Assembly: GCF_001667185.1 (NCBI RefSeq)
Contig: NZ_LZIC01000090.1
Span: forward strand, 1-32,715
Reading direction: 5' to 3'
From: Mycobacterium sp. 852002-50816_SCH5313054-b
GTDB taxonomy: Bacteria > Actinomycetota > Actinomycetes > Mycobacteriales > Mycobacteriaceae
DNA length: 32,715 nucleotides
The position numbers and the translations under genes are program-made. Under the pieces are notes generated by a model. It saw only the letters and a program-made list of their open reading frames with translations. It searched no databases and was not told the DNA's origin. Within the stretch, counting starts at the first letter, position 1. Each line of letters starts with the position of its first letter. Of this stretch, positions 16,053 to 24,015 are shown piece after piece.

Positions 16053-16581
16053 ATGTCAATGTCGTCGCTGAAGGTAAACCCGGAAATGGTATCCGCGGCG
16101 GGTGGGAATTTGCAGAACTTGGGCTCCGCGTTGCGCAGCGCGAATGCGGCAGCGGCGAGCCAAACCACGGCGATCGCCGCGCCGGCCGCCGACGAGGTCT
16201 CGTCGGCGATTTCGGCGGCGCTCGGCACGCACGCCCAGGAATTCCAAGCCCTCAGCGCCAGGGCGGAGCGACGGCATGGGCGGATCCCTCCTCAGCGGGC
16301 TGACCGGAAGCGGCGCCGTGACCTATAACACCCCGTTCGGGTCCGGGGTATTGGCGTCGGCGAACGTCAGCGAGGGCTTCACGGCCGGGGGCGGGTGGTT
16401 TGGGCACATCCTCGAAACCTGGCCGCTCGGTGCTTGGGTAACGGTCGACGGAACCGGCACCTTCTTTCCCCTTGGATTCACCAGCTTGGCGTACAACTTC
16501 GACGGTTTGGAGATCTCCGTTCCAGGGACCGGCCTGCTGGGCCCCTTCGTCCCCAACGTGACCTGGAACCCCAACCCCTAA
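16053..16581 (+). pseudogene. PE-family protein, frameshifted (PE17/Rv1646 position)
   Basis: An ATG at 16053 with an AGGAGG site opens a PE domain (SSLKVNPEMVSAAGGNLQ onwards, through DEVSSAISAALGTHAQEFQALSARA). It then reads into basic nonsense and stops at 16328. In the next frame (usable from ATG 16276) a coherent stretch continues to a stop at 16581: GSLLSGLTGSGAVTYNTPFG at its start and GPFVPNVTWNPNP at its end, rich in Gly, Phe and Trp, domain not recognised. The last part of the PE domain, with the YxxxD/E export signal, is missing at the junction (about 16255-16276). A deletion that shifted the frame is the simplest explanation. A sequencing error or two separate short proteins are alternatives. 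The position between the Rv1645c-like and Rv1647-like genes is that of PE17. Confidence 0.7.
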
Positions 16582-16630
16582 TCGCGCAGGACAGCCTCGA
16601 CCGGGGCTGCCCGCGCCCGCCCGCACCGCC

Positions 16631-16636
16631 TACCCT
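16631..16636 (+). promoter_or_regulatory. Candidate -10 box for the adenylate cyclase (leaderless)
   Basis: TACCCT fits TANNNT and ends six bases before the GTG at 16643. There is no ribosome binding site in the gap, so transcription starting at the GTG is the natural reading. Confidence 0.5.
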
Positions 16637-16642
16637 TGCCAC

Positions 16643-17542
16643 GTGGACGTTGGACAACGGGATTCGGAGTCCGGCGAGTCCGGAGAGGCACTCGCGACGC
16701 TGGCGTCCGACGAGGGGAGGCGCTCGCCGGGGCGGTGGCTGCGCACCACGAATCACAGCCAGGGCGTGGTGGCGTTCGTGCGACGCGCGCGACGGCTGCT
16801 GCCCGGCGATCCCGAGTTCGGCGACCCGCTGTCGACCGCTGGCGAGGGCGGTCCGCGCGCCGCGGCCCGCGCCGCCGACCGGCTGCTGGGGGACCGCGAC
16901 GCGGTGTCGCGGGAAGTCAGCCTCGGTGTGCTGCAGGTGTGGCAGGCGCTGACCGAGGCGGTGTCCCGGCGTCCGGCAAACCCCGAGGTGACGCTCGTGT
17001 TCACCGACCTGGTGGGCTTTTCGAGCTGGTCGCTGCAGGCGGGCGACGACGCGGCCCTGGTTCTGCTGCGACGGGTGGCGCGGGCGATCGAGCCGCCGCT
17101 CCTGGACGCCGGTGGGCACATCGTCAAACGCATGGGCGACGGACTCATGGCCGTGTTCCGCGATCCGACGGTTGCCCTACGGGCGGTGCTGGCCGCCGAC
17201 GAGGCGCTGAAATCGGTCGAGGTGGCGGGTCACACACCGCGGATGCGGATCGGCATCCACACAGGTCGCCCGCAGCGCATGGCCGCGGACTGGCTCGGTG
17301 TGGACGTCAACATCGCCGCGCGGGTTATGGAACGCGCCACCAAAGGTGGAATCATGGTGTCGAGCTCGACGTTGGACCTGATGCCGCAAACCGAGCTGGA
17401 CGCGTTGGGCGTCGTCGCCAAGCGTGCACGTAGGCCCGTCTTCGCGGGCAAGACCGCTGGCATCCCCTCCGACCTGGGGATATATCGCCTGAAGACTCTT
17501 AAGGAGTTAACAGCCTTTGATCACGCTGACGAAACAAATTAG
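16643..17542 (+). CDS. Class III adenylate cyclase (Rv1647-like)
   Basis: Predicted to make cyclic AMP from ATP in the cytoplasm. The first 110 residues are a helical regulatory part with no membrane segment. The cyclase domain covers about 115-290. Metal-binding Asp 122 (VFTDLVGFS) and Asp 166 (MGDG), ATP-purine Lys 162 and Asp 221 (GVDVN), and transition-state Asn 223 and Arg 227 (NIAARVMERA) are all present, so an active homodimer is expected. The GTG start is chosen because the frame has no earlier sensible start and a -10 box ends six bases upstream. Twelve bases separate it from the rhomboid-like gene, so the two are probably co-transcribed. Gene order matches Rv1647-Rv1648. Confidence 0.93.
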   Translation: MDVGQRDSESGESGEALATLASDEGRRSPGRWLRTTNHSQGVVAFVRRARRLLPGDPEFGDPLSTAGEGGPRAAARAADRLLGDRDAVSREVSLGVLQVWQALTEAVSRRPANPEVTLVFTDLVGFSSWSLQAGDDAALVLLRRVARAIEPPLLDAGGHIVKRMGDGLMAVFRDPTVALRAVLAADEALKSVEVAGHTPRMRIGIHTGRPQRMAADWLGVDVNIAARVMERATKGGIMVSSSTLDLMPQTELDALGVVAKRARRPVFAGKTAGIPSDLGIYRLKTLKELTAFDHADETN

Positions 17543-17554
17543 CCCGCATAATGG

Positions 17555-18379
17555 ATGTCAATGATTGGGGGCATCTTCTCCCGGCTCGCCCGGGTCCGGT
17601 TCACCGTGGGGTACGTGGCAGCTCTGCTTGCCATCAGCTGCGCCATCCTGGCGCTCGGCCCCCACGCGCATGACGTGCTCGTCCAGCGCGCCAGCACCAA
17701 CCTGCACAACCTGGCCCACGGCCACGTCGGCACCCTGCTGGGCAGCGCGCTGGTCGTCGACGCCGGGCCGCTGTATTTCTGGTTGCCCTTCCTGACCTGC
17801 TTGCTCGCGCTGGCGGAGCTGCACCTGCGCACCATCCGGCTGGTGGTGGCCTTCGTGGTCGGCCACATCGGAGCGACGCTGGTGGTGGCCGCAGCGCTCG
17901 CCGCCGCCGTCGAGTTCGGGTGGATGCCGGTGTCGATCACCCGGGCCAGCGACGTCGGGATGAGCTACGGCGCCCTCGCGGTGCTCGGGGCGATGACCGC
18001 GGTGATCCCGCAACGCTGGCAGGCCGCCTGGGTCGGCTGGTGGGTGGCCGCCGGCATCGCCTCGGCAATCATCGGCGGCGATTTCACCGATGCGGGTCAC
18101 ACCGTCGCCGTGGTCCTGGGCGTGCTGGTGTCGGCCCGGTTCCAGCAGCCGGTCCACTGGACCCCGCTGCGGGTTTTGATGCTGGCGGCGTCCGCGGGCT
18201 TCGGCTTCCTGATGTTGGCGCACCACTGGGGCACCATGGCGGCCGCGCCGGTGTTCGGTGTGCTGGGCGCCCTGGCCGCCCACAAGATCTTTCAATTCGT
18301 CACCGGACGCGGCGCCGCGCCGGTTTTGCCGGTGGCGGATGACGCGCTGGCCGCTCCGCAGCCGGTCGTGGCCGGCTAG
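17555..18379 (+). CDS. Rhomboid-like integral membrane protein (Rv1648-like)
   Basis: A 274-residue protein with about six membrane helices. It carries a GMSYG motif (residues 135-139, Ser 137) inside a helix and a His at 182 (DAGHTVAVVLG) two helices later. This matches the spacing logic of the Ser-His dyad of rhomboid intramembrane proteases, and a His-rich loop (HNLAHGHVG, 51-59) recalls their L1 loop. Whether it is a working protease is unknown because the rest of the rhomboid signature is weak. The start could be ATG 17555 or ATG 17561. It follows the adenylate cyclase closely and precedes pheS, where M. tuberculosis has Rv1648. Confidence 0.78.
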   Translation: MSMIGGIFSRLARVRFTVGYVAALLAISCAILALGPHAHDVLVQRASTNLHNLAHGHVGTLLGSALVVDAGPLYFWLPFLTCLLALAELHLRTIRLVVAFVVGHIGATLVVAAALAAAVEFGWMPVSITRASDVGMSYGALAVLGAMTAVIPQRWQAAWVGWWVAAGIASAIIGGDFTDAGHTVAVVLGVLVSARFQQPVHWTPLRVLMLAASAGFGFLMLAHHWGTMAAAPVFGVLGALAAHKIFQFVTGRGAAPVLPVADDALAAPQPVVAG

Positions 18380-18434
18380 CCACTCGTCCGGCTGCCCCGC
18401 GCGGCACGCCGCCGGTGCCGAGCACCGAATCGCC

Positions 18435-18440
18435 TATGAT
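18435..18440 (+). promoter_or_regulatory. Candidate -10 box for pheST
   Basis: TATGAT, one base from TATAAT, lies 65 bp before the pheS GTG. The leader of about 60 nt contains an AAGGAG ribosome binding site (18489-18494). No T-box features or phenylalanine leader peptide were seen. Confidence 0.55.
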
Positions 18441-18505
18441 CAGCACTTGCGCTGGGCGCATCCAGCCGTTCGGAACAGCCTCGTTAACAAGGAGAGTGCC
18501 GCCGC

Positions 18506-19549
18506 GTGGGCGATCAACCCGCCGACCTGTCGCCGGAAGCCTTGGCCAAGGCGGTCACCGCCGCCCGGCAGGCCATCGCGGCCGCCGGCGATCTTGATGC
18601 ACTGGCACGGGTCAAGACCGAGCACCTCGGTGACCGCTCGCCGCTGGCCTTAGCGCGGCAGGCGCTGGGCAGCGTTCCCAAGGACGAGCGCGCCGATGCG
18701 GGCAAACGCGTCAACATCGCGCGCGGCGAGGTTCACGCCAGCTACGACGAACGGCTGGCGACGCTGCGCGCCGAGCGCGACGCCGCGGTCCTGGTTGCCG
18801 AGGGCATCGACGTCACATTGCCGTCGACCCGGCAGCCGCCCGGCGCGCGGCATCCGATCACGATCCTGGCCGAGCACATCGCCGATACCTTCATCGCGAT
18901 GGGATGGGAGCTGGCCGAGGGGCCCGAGGTCGAAACCGAACAGTTCAACTTCGACGCCCTCAACTTCCCCGCCGATCACCCCGCCCGCAGCGAGCAGGAC
19001 ACCTTCTACATCGCGCCCGAGGACTCCCGCCAGCTGCTGCGCACCCACACCTCGCCGGTGCAGGTGCGCACCCTGCTCGAGCGGGAGCTGCCGGTCTACA
19101 TCATCTCGATCGGCCGCACGTTCCGCACCGACGAGCTCGATGCCACCCATACCCCCGTGTTTCATCAGGTCGAGGGCCTGGCGGTGGACCGGGGCCTGTC
19201 GATGGCGCATCTGCGCGGGACGCTCGACGCGTTCGCGCGCGCCGAGTTCGGTCCCACCGCGCGCACCCGGATCCGTCCGCACTTCTTCCCGTTCACCGAG
19301 CCGTCCGCCGAGGTGGACGTGTGGTTTGCCAACAAGAAGGGCGGCGCCGACTGGGTGGAGTGGGGCGGCTGCGGCATGGTGCATCCAAACGTCCTGCGCG
19401 CCGCGGGAATTGACCCGAACGTCTACTCGGGCTTCGCGTTCGGCATGGGCCTGGAACGCACGCTGCAGTTCCGCAACGGGATCCCGGACATGCGCGACAT
19501 CGTCGAGGGCGATATCCGGTTCTCGTTGCCGTTTGGGGTGGGTGCCTGA
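18506..19549 (+). CDS. pheS: Phenylalanyl-tRNA synthetase alpha subunit
   Basis: The catalytic subunit of the alpha2-beta2 enzyme that charges tRNA-Phe. A 347-residue protein with an N-terminal coiled coil (about 1-90) and the class II core: GPEVETEQFNFDALNFP, motif 2 (FRTDELDATHTPVFHQVEG), the Phe pocket region (RPHFFPFTEPSAEVDV) and motif 3 (GFAFGMGLERTLQFR). Closely similar to the M. tuberculosis protein. The GTG start follows an AAGGAG site by 11 bp. Its TGA overlaps the pheT ATG by one base, which implies translational coupling. Confidence 0.97.
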   Translation: MGDQPADLSPEALAKAVTAARQAIAAAGDLDALARVKTEHLGDRSPLALARQALGSVPKDERADAGKRVNIARGEVHASYDERLATLRAERDAAVLVAEGIDVTLPSTRQPPGARHPITILAEHIADTFIAMGWELAEGPEVETEQFNFDALNFPADHPARSEQDTFYIAPEDSRQLLRTHTSPVQVRTLLERELPVYIISIGRTFRTDELDATHTPVFHQVEGLAVDRGLSMAHLRGTLDAFARAEFGPTARTRIRPHFFPFTEPSAEVDVWFANKKGGADWVEWGGCGMVHPNVLRAAGIDPNVYSGFAFGMGLERTLQFRNGIPDMRDIVEGDIRFSLPFGVGA

Positions 19550-22035
19550 TGCGCGTTCCCTACAGCTGGCTCCGCGAGGTCGTCACGGCCGGCGCACCGG
19601 GCTGGGACGCGTCCCCCGGCGACCTCGAGCAGACGCTGGTGCGCATCGGCCACGAGGTCGAAGAGGTCGTCACCCTGGGCCCGGTCGACGGACCGCTGAC
19701 CGTCGGGCGCGTCACCTCGATCGACGAGCTGACCGAATTCAAGAAGCCGATCCGGGCCTGCCTGGTGGACGTCGGGGAGGATAATCCTCGCGAAATCGTC
19801 TGCGGGGCAACTAACTTCGCGCTAGGCGACCTGGTTGTGGTGGCGCTGCCGGGCACCACGCTGCCCGGCGGCTTCGCCATCACCGCCCGCAAGACCTACG
19901 GCCGCACCTCGGACGGAATGATCTGCTCGGCGGCCGAACTCGGCTTGGGCGCAGAGCATTCCGGGATCCTGGTGCTGCCGCCCGACACCGCCGCGCCCGG
20001 CGCCGAGGCGGCCGGGGTGCTGGGACTGGACGACGTGGTTTTTCACCTGGCCATCACCCCCGACCGCGGCTATGCCATGTCGGTGCGCGGCCTGGCCCGG
20101 GAGATCGCGTGTGCCTACGACCTGAACTTCGTCGACCCGGCGGACGTCAAGCCGTTGCCCGTCGAGGGGGATGCGTGGCCGCTGACGGTTGACGCGGAGA
20201 CGGGCGTGCGCCGCTTCGCGCTGCGCCCGGTCATCGGGATTGACCCGGGCGCCGTGTCGCCGTGGTGGCTGCAGCGGCGGCTGCTGCTGGCCGGCATCCG
20301 CGCGACGTCGCCGGCAGTGGATGTCACCAACTACGTGATGCTCGAGCTCGGCCACCCCATGCACGCCCACGACCGCAACCGCATCACCGGGGGCCTCGGC
20401 GTGCGGTTCGCGCGGCCCGGTGAAACCGTGGTCACGCTGGACGGCATCGAGCGCCGGCTCGACGCGGCCGACGTTCTCATCGTCGACGACACCGCGACCG
20501 CCGCGATCGGCGGCGTGATGGGCGCGGCCACCACCGAGGTGCGCGACGAGTCCACCGCCGTGCTGCTGGAGGCCGCGGTGTGGGACCCGGCCGGGGTGTC
20601 GCGCACCCAGCGGAGGCTGCACCTGCCCAGCGAGGCCGCCCGCCGCTACGAGCGCGCGGTGGACCCGGCCATTTCGGTGGCCGCGCTGGACCGCGGTGCG
20701 GGGCTGCTCGCCGAGATCGCCGGGGGAGAGATCTCGCCGACGCTGACCGACTGGCGCGGCGATCCGCCGCGCGACGACTGGTCCCTTCCGCCGATCCGGA
20801 TCGCCGCCGACCTGCCCGACCGGGTCGCCGGGGTGGCTTACCCCCCGGGCACGACGGCCCGGCGTCTGGCGCAGATCGGCGCGGCGGTTGCGGACGGGGA
20901 CGACACCCTGACCGTGACGCCCCCGAGCTGGCGCCCCGATCTGCTGCAGCCCGCGGACCTCGTCGAGGAGGTCATGCGGCTGGAGGGACTGGAGACCATC
21001 CCGTCGGTGTTGCCGGCGGCGCCCGCGGGCCGGGGACTCACGGCACTGCAACGGCGTCGGCGCGCCATCGGCAAGTCGCTGGCCCAGTCCGGATACGTCG
21101 AGATCCTGCCGACGCCGTTCTTGCCGGCCGGCGTCTTCGACCTCTGGGGCCTGCCGGCCGACGACCCGCGGCGCGCGGCGACGCACGTGCTCAACCCGCT
21201 GGAGGCCGACCGTCCGGCGCTGGCCACCACGCTGCTGCCGGCGCTGCTGGAAGCGTTGGGCCGCAACGTGTCCCGAGGGCTCGTCGACGTCGCCCTGTTC
21301 GCCCTGGCGCAGGTCGTTCAGCCCACCGAGCAGACCCGCGCGGTCGAACTCATTCCGGTCCACCGCCGGCCGACCGCGACCGAGATCGCCACGCTGGACG
21401 CGTCCCTGCCGCGCCAACCGCAGCACGTCGCCGCGGTGCTGACCGGGCTTCGGGAACCGCGGGGCCCCTGGGGTCCCGGCCGTCGGGCCGAAGCCGCCGA
21501 CGCGTTCGAGGCGGTGCGAATCGTGGCGCGCGCCAGCGGGATTGACGTTCGTCTGCGCGCGGCCCAACAACTGCCCTGGCATCCGGGCCGGTGCGCCGAG
21601 GTGCTGGTGGGGGAGACCTGTGTGGGTCACGCCGGCCAGCTGCATCCGGCGGTCATCGAGAGTTTGGGCCTGCCCAAGGGGACCTGCGCGATGGAGCTGA
21701 ACCTCGATGCGATTCCCATCGTCGACGCCCTGCCGGCGCCCAGGGTGTCGCCGTTCCCGGCCGTCTTCCAGGACGTCAGCCTCGTGGTGGCCGCGCACGT
21801 GCCGGCCCAGGCGGTGGCCGACGCCGTGCGGGAGGGCGCGGGCGAACTGCTGGAGGACCTGCAGTTGTTCGACGTGTTCACCGGTCCCCAGATCGGTGCG
21901 GATCGCAAATCGCTGACGTTCGCGTTGCGCTTCCGCGCCCCCGATCGCACGCTCACCGAGGACGACGCCAGCGCGGCGCGCGATGCTGCGGTGCGGCGTG
22001 CGGCCGAGGCCGTCGGCGCTGAACTGCGCGGCTGA
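19549..22035 (+). CDS. pheT: Phenylalanyl-tRNA synthetase beta subunit
   Basis: The 828-residue structural and editing partner of PheS. An EMAP-like tRNA-binding domain lies at about 40-150 (REIVCGATNFALGDLVVVA). The B3/4 editing domain follows (about 210-390, with TNYVMLELGHPMHAHD), then B5 (about 400-475), a class II-like inactive core (about 480-700) and a C-terminal ferredoxin-fold anticodon-binding domain (about 735-828, with VFQDVSLVV and LTFALRFRAPDRTLTEDDA). Length and order are normal. Its start codon overlaps the pheS stop. The PE array begins about 200 bp downstream on the same strand. Confidence 0.97.
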   Translation: MRVPYSWLREVVTAGAPGWDASPGDLEQTLVRIGHEVEEVVTLGPVDGPLTVGRVTSIDELTEFKKPIRACLVDVGEDNPREIVCGATNFALGDLVVVALPGTTLPGGFAITARKTYGRTSDGMICSAAELGLGAEHSGILVLPPDTAAPGAEAAGVLGLDDVVFHLAITPDRGYAMSVRGLAREIACAYDLNFVDPADVKPLPVEGDAWPLTVDAETGVRRFALRPVIGIDPGAVSPWWLQRRLLLAGIRATSPAVDVTNYVMLELGHPMHAHDRNRITGGLGVRFARPGETVVTLDGIERRLDAADVLIVDDTATAAIGGVMGAATTEVRDESTAVLLEAAVWDPAGVSRTQRRLHLPSEAARRYERAVDPAISVAALDRGAGLLAEIAGGEISPTLTDWRGDPPRDDWSLPPIRIAADLPDRVAGVAYPPGTTARRLAQIGAAVADGDDTLTVTPPSWRPDLLQPADLVEEVMRLEGLETIPSVLPAAPAGRGLTALQRRRRAIGKSLAQSGYVEILPTPFLPAGVFDLWGLPADDPRRAATHVLNPLEADRPALATTLLPALLEALGRNVSRGLVDVALFALAQVVQPTEQTRAVELIPVHRRPTATEIATLDASLPRQPQHVAAVLTGLREPRGPWGPGRRAEAADAFEAVRIVARASGIDVRLRAAQQLPWHPGRCAEVLVGETCVGHAGQLHPAVIESLGLPKGTCAMELNLDAIPIVDALPAPRVSPFPAVFQDVSLVVAAHVPAQAVADAVREGAGELLEDLQLFDVFTGPQIGADRKSLTFALRFRAPDRTLTEDDASAARDAAVRRAAEAVGAELRG

Positions 22036-22122
22036 CCGCCCGCCTGCGCCGCGATCTACGACCCCCTGCGCGGGTTTCTACGCCCTTTGACCGATGGTCT
22101 TCGAGGGCAGCCGAGAAAAGAT

Positions 22123-22138
22123 CTTACTTTCGAGTAAG
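22123..22138. promoter_or_regulatory. TTAC-N6-GTAA palindrome, copy A1
   Basis: TTAC (22124-22127), six bases, GTAA (22134-22137), with C/G flanks extending the symmetry to 16 bp around TTCG. First of two copies upstream of the first PE gene, 23 bp from the second copy. Confidence 0.6.
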
Positions 22139-22144
22139 GACAGA

Positions 22145-22162
22145 CCTTACTTTCGAGTAAGG
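22145..22162. promoter_or_regulatory. TTAC-N6-GTAA palindrome, copy A2, over the -35 region
   Basis: Seven-base arms CCTTACT and AGTAAGG around TTCG. The core TTAC/GTAA is at 22147-22150 and 22157-22160 and covers where the -35 of the promoter at 22170 should be. A bound dimer would block RNA polymerase, so a repressor site is the simplest reading. Confidence 0.65.
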
Positions 22163-22169
22163 AGCGTAT

Positions 22170-22175
22170 TAGACT
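22170..22175 (+). promoter_or_regulatory. -10 box (TAGACT) of the first PE gene
   Basis: TAGACT fits TANNNT and sits in TTAGACTCAGGTCT, closely matching the second PE promoter (TTAGACTCACGTCT). The predicted leader is about 50 nt. Confidence 0.6.
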
Positions 22176-22192
22176 CAGGTCTAACCAACGCG

Positions 22193-22205
22193 TGACCGTT
22201 GGTCA
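22193..22205 (+). promoter_or_regulatory. Leader element TGACC-N3-GGTCA, copy A
   Basis: TGACC, GTT, GGTCA, 28 bp before the ATG. As RNA it makes a 5-bp hairpin. It also overlaps an in-frame GTG at 22192 that would add 14 residues (beginning TVGHR) to the PE protein; the strong AAAGGAG before 22234 argues against that start. Confidence 0.5.
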
Positions 22206-22233
22206 TCGGGCAAATCAATCAAAGGAGATCGAG

Positions 22234-23685
22234 ATGTCGTTTGTGGTGGCGATGCCAGATGTACTCCAGGGGGCGACCCAGGATCTGGCGGGGATTCGTT
22301 CGTCGTTAGCCGAGGCCACCGCGGCAGCGACGGGGCCCACGACGGGCGTAGCGGCCGCGGCCGAAGACGAGGTCTCGATTGCGCTGGCCTCTCTGTTCGG
22401 CAACTTCGGCGCGGAGTTCCAGGCGGTGAGTGCCCAAGCCCAGGCGTTTCACCAACAGTTCGTCGGCTTGATCAACGCGGGCGCGAACGCCTACCTGGGT
22501 GCCGAGGTCGCCAACGTCCAGCAAACTATGCTGGGTGACATCGGCGTACCGGCCCAATCGCTGCTGGGGGGCGGCCTACCGGCGGCGGCCGTCGACGCCA
22601 TTACCGGTTTTGGCGCCACCGTCGCCGCCCCGTACCAGGCGCTGGTCTTCAACACGGTCACCAACCTGCAAAGCCTCGGGGCCGGGATCTCGGCGAACCC
22701 GGCGCCCTTCCTGCACCAATTCCTCACCAACCAGTCGGCGTACGCCCAGGCCATCGCCACGGGATTCCAAACCACCGTCCAGAACCTGCCCGGCGAATTG
22801 GCCAACCTGCCCGCCACCATCCAGGCAGGCATCCAGGGCGCGCTGCCGGCCGTACAGCAGGTGGTGAATAACCAGATCGGCTACGCGCAGCTGGTCGCCT
22901 CCTCGCTGCAGAACGCGGGAAACGATTTCGTGGCCGGGCTGACCGCCTTTCCGGCCAACCTGCAAACAGGGATCCAGACCATCACGGCCGGGGACGTCAC
23001 TGGCGGCCTGCTGCAGGTCGGCGGTGCCTTCTTGGCGCCGGTGTTCACCAACCTCAATGTCACCATCGACCCCGTGACCGGGCTTCTCGACATCATCCCG
23101 GGCGGCGCACTGGGAGATCTTTTGCCGATCTTCGGTATCCCGGCTCAGATCGCGCAGAACTTGACGAATCTGCTTCCGCCCGGCTCCGTTCCCGCGATGG
23201 TGGCGCAGAACGCGACGAATCTGTTGTCGACGGTGACCGACGTGTCGCAGACGCTGGACCTCAATACCGGCAACCTGCATATCGGGTTGCCGCTGGTGCT
23301 CGCGCTTGACGCGATAGGTCCGCCGGTCACCACGCTCGAAGCAATCGGGTCCAGCGCGACAGCGTTTTTTGGTGCGGTACAGACCGGCGACGGCCTCGGT
23401 GCGCTTGCGGCGTTGATCGATGCTCCCGCCGTCGCCGCGAACGGCCTCCTCAACGGCCAGGCGATGCTGGGTTTGCCGGCCTCGCTATCGGGCATCGACA
23501 CCATCACCGTCATCCCGCTCGGCGGGCTCCTCACTCCGCTGCAGTTCGCTTCGCTGCAAATCCCGATCCTTGGGCCCGGATCACTGCAGCTGTCCGGCAC
23601 CGGCTTCGGAGGGATCCTGCCCGGCCTGCTGACCTTCCTGCCCGAGACCCTCGCGCAGGCCATCGGGGCACCGCCGCTCGTGTAG
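22234..23685 (+). CDS. PE-family protein with long C-terminal region, array copy A
   Basis: A 483-residue predicted ESX (type VII) substrate. The PE domain (1-95) has PD instead of the literal PE pair at 8-9 and the export signal YLGAE (Tyr 87, Glu 91). From about 127 it carries the region shared by copies A-E. In order: GATVAAPYQAL and NTVTNLQ; NPAPFLHQ with two NQxxYAQ blocks; GDLLPIFGIPAQIAQNLTN; a GLPLVLALDAIG block; a DAPAVAANGLLNGQ block; PLGGLLTPL; and a C-terminal GGILPGLLTF. No PGRS or catalytic motif was seen. ATG 22234 follows AAAGGAG by six bases and opens the MSFVV PE start. The function of the C-terminal region is unknown; a cell-surface location is inferred from the family. Confidence 0.9.
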   Translation: MSFVVAMPDVLQGATQDLAGIRSSLAEATAAATGPTTGVAAAAEDEVSIALASLFGNFGAEFQAVSAQAQAFHQQFVGLINAGANAYLGAEVANVQQTMLGDIGVPAQSLLGGGLPAAAVDAITGFGATVAAPYQALVFNTVTNLQSLGAGISANPAPFLHQFLTNQSAYAQAIATGFQTTVQNLPGELANLPATIQAGIQGALPAVQQVVNNQIGYAQLVASSLQNAGNDFVAGLTAFPANLQTGIQTITAGDVTGGLLQVGGAFLAPVFTNLNVTIDPVTGLLDIIPGGALGDLLPIFGIPAQIAQNLTNLLPPGSVPAMVAQNATNLLSTVTDVSQTLDLNTGNLHIGLPLVLALDAIGPPVTTLEAIGSSATAFFGAVQTGDGLGALAALIDAPAVAANGLLNGQAMLGLPASLSGIDTITVIPLGGLLTPLQFASLQIPILGPGSLQLSGTGFGGILPGLLTFLPETLAQAIGAPPLV

Positions 23686-23721
23686 ACGTCGGCCCGCTCA
23701 CGCCTGGGTCGTGACGCCTCC

Positions 23722-23738
23722 GCGCGCGTGCGGCGCGC
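23722..23738 (+). terminator. GC hairpin after PE copy A
   Basis: Six-base arms GCGCGC (23722-23727 and 23733-23738) with a five-base loop, 37 bp past the stop codon. There is no T tract, so it is only a possible factor-dependent or hairpin terminator. Confidence 0.3.
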
Positions 23739-23827
23739 CCGGGGGCCCTTGAGCTGCGATGACGGTCTCGTTCCGCCCGAAGCTGTTCGCTAGCGTAACG
23801 AATTCTGTGAAAACGCTCATTGTCATA

Positions 23828-23855
23828 TTGACAAAAGCGAAGTGCTTATTAGACT
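23828..23855 (+). promoter_or_regulatory. Promoter of the second PE gene (TTGACA-N16-TAGACT)
   Basis: A consensus -35 TTGACA (23828-23833), 16 bp and TAGACT (23850-23855): the best sigma-A-type promoter in the window. It would give a leader of about 155 nt. Upstream, AACGAATTCTGTGAAA resembles AACGAAAGCTGTGAAA upstream of copy C, so the duplicated unit includes the promoter. Confidence 0.75.
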
Positions 23856-23869
23856 CACGTCTGTCTTGG

Positions 23870-23883
23870 TTACCGCCGGGTAA
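23870..23883. promoter_or_regulatory. TTAC-N6-GTAA palindrome, copy B1
   Basis: TTAC, CGCCGG, GTAA. It starts 15 bp after the -10 box, so it lies at the extreme 5' end of the transcribed leader. TTAC-N6-GTAA sits at the same spacing from the -10 in copy C. Confidence 0.6.
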
Positions 23884-23885
23884 GT

Positions 23886-23899
23886 TTACCGGTCAGTAA
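23886..23899. promoter_or_regulatory. TTAC-N6-GTAA palindrome, copy B2
   Basis: TTAC, CGGTCA, GTAA, 16 bp after B1. The outer arms of B1 and B2 (GGTTAC 23868-23873 and GTAACC 23896-23901) can also pair with each other as RNA around a smaller inner stem, so the segment may act as DNA operator or RNA structure. Confidence 0.6.
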
Positions 23900-23923
23900 C
23901 CGGTTGCAGTGAGAGTCGAGGGG

Positions 23924-23950
23924 GGCCTCGCGCGCTTTGCGTGCGAGGCC
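23924..23950 (+). terminator. Strong attenuator-like hairpin in the PE copy B leader
   Basis: GGCCTCGC (23924-23931) pairs with GCGAGGCC (23943-23950). Four further pairs including one G-U close on a TTT loop, giving a 12-bp stem followed by TTGTT. It lies after the promoter and 65 bp before the ATG, so it would end transcription early unless prevented. The remaining gap (23686-24015) contains the promoter and palindromes listed and no gene. Confidence 0.55.
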
Positions 23951-23973
23951 TTGTTCGACTATGTCAATTTGAG

Positions 23974-23986
23974 TGACCGTCGGTCA
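23974..23986 (+). promoter_or_regulatory. Leader element TGACC-N3-GGTCA, copy B
   Basis: TGACC, GTC, GGTCA, 30 bp before the ATG. The overlapping GTG at 23973 would begin TVGHR as in copy A, but here it is out of frame with the PE gene. Confidence 0.5.
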
Positions 23987-24015
23987 TCGCGGGGTGACCC
24001 AAGGAGAGGGTGGAC

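Noticed and set aside
18380..18505. Possible T-box or leader peptide before pheS
   Set aside because: The leader is only about 60 nt, with no T-box sequence, no antiterminator and no Phe-rich reading frame.
19822..21798. Long minus-strand open frame opposite pheT
   Set aside because: Shadow of pheT; the product has no recognisable motifs and pheT is unmistakable.
22192..22233. N-terminal extension of PE copy A from GTG 22192
   Set aside because: PE proteins begin at MSF, and the AAAGGAG site is correctly spaced for ATG 22234. The similar reading in copy B is out of frame.
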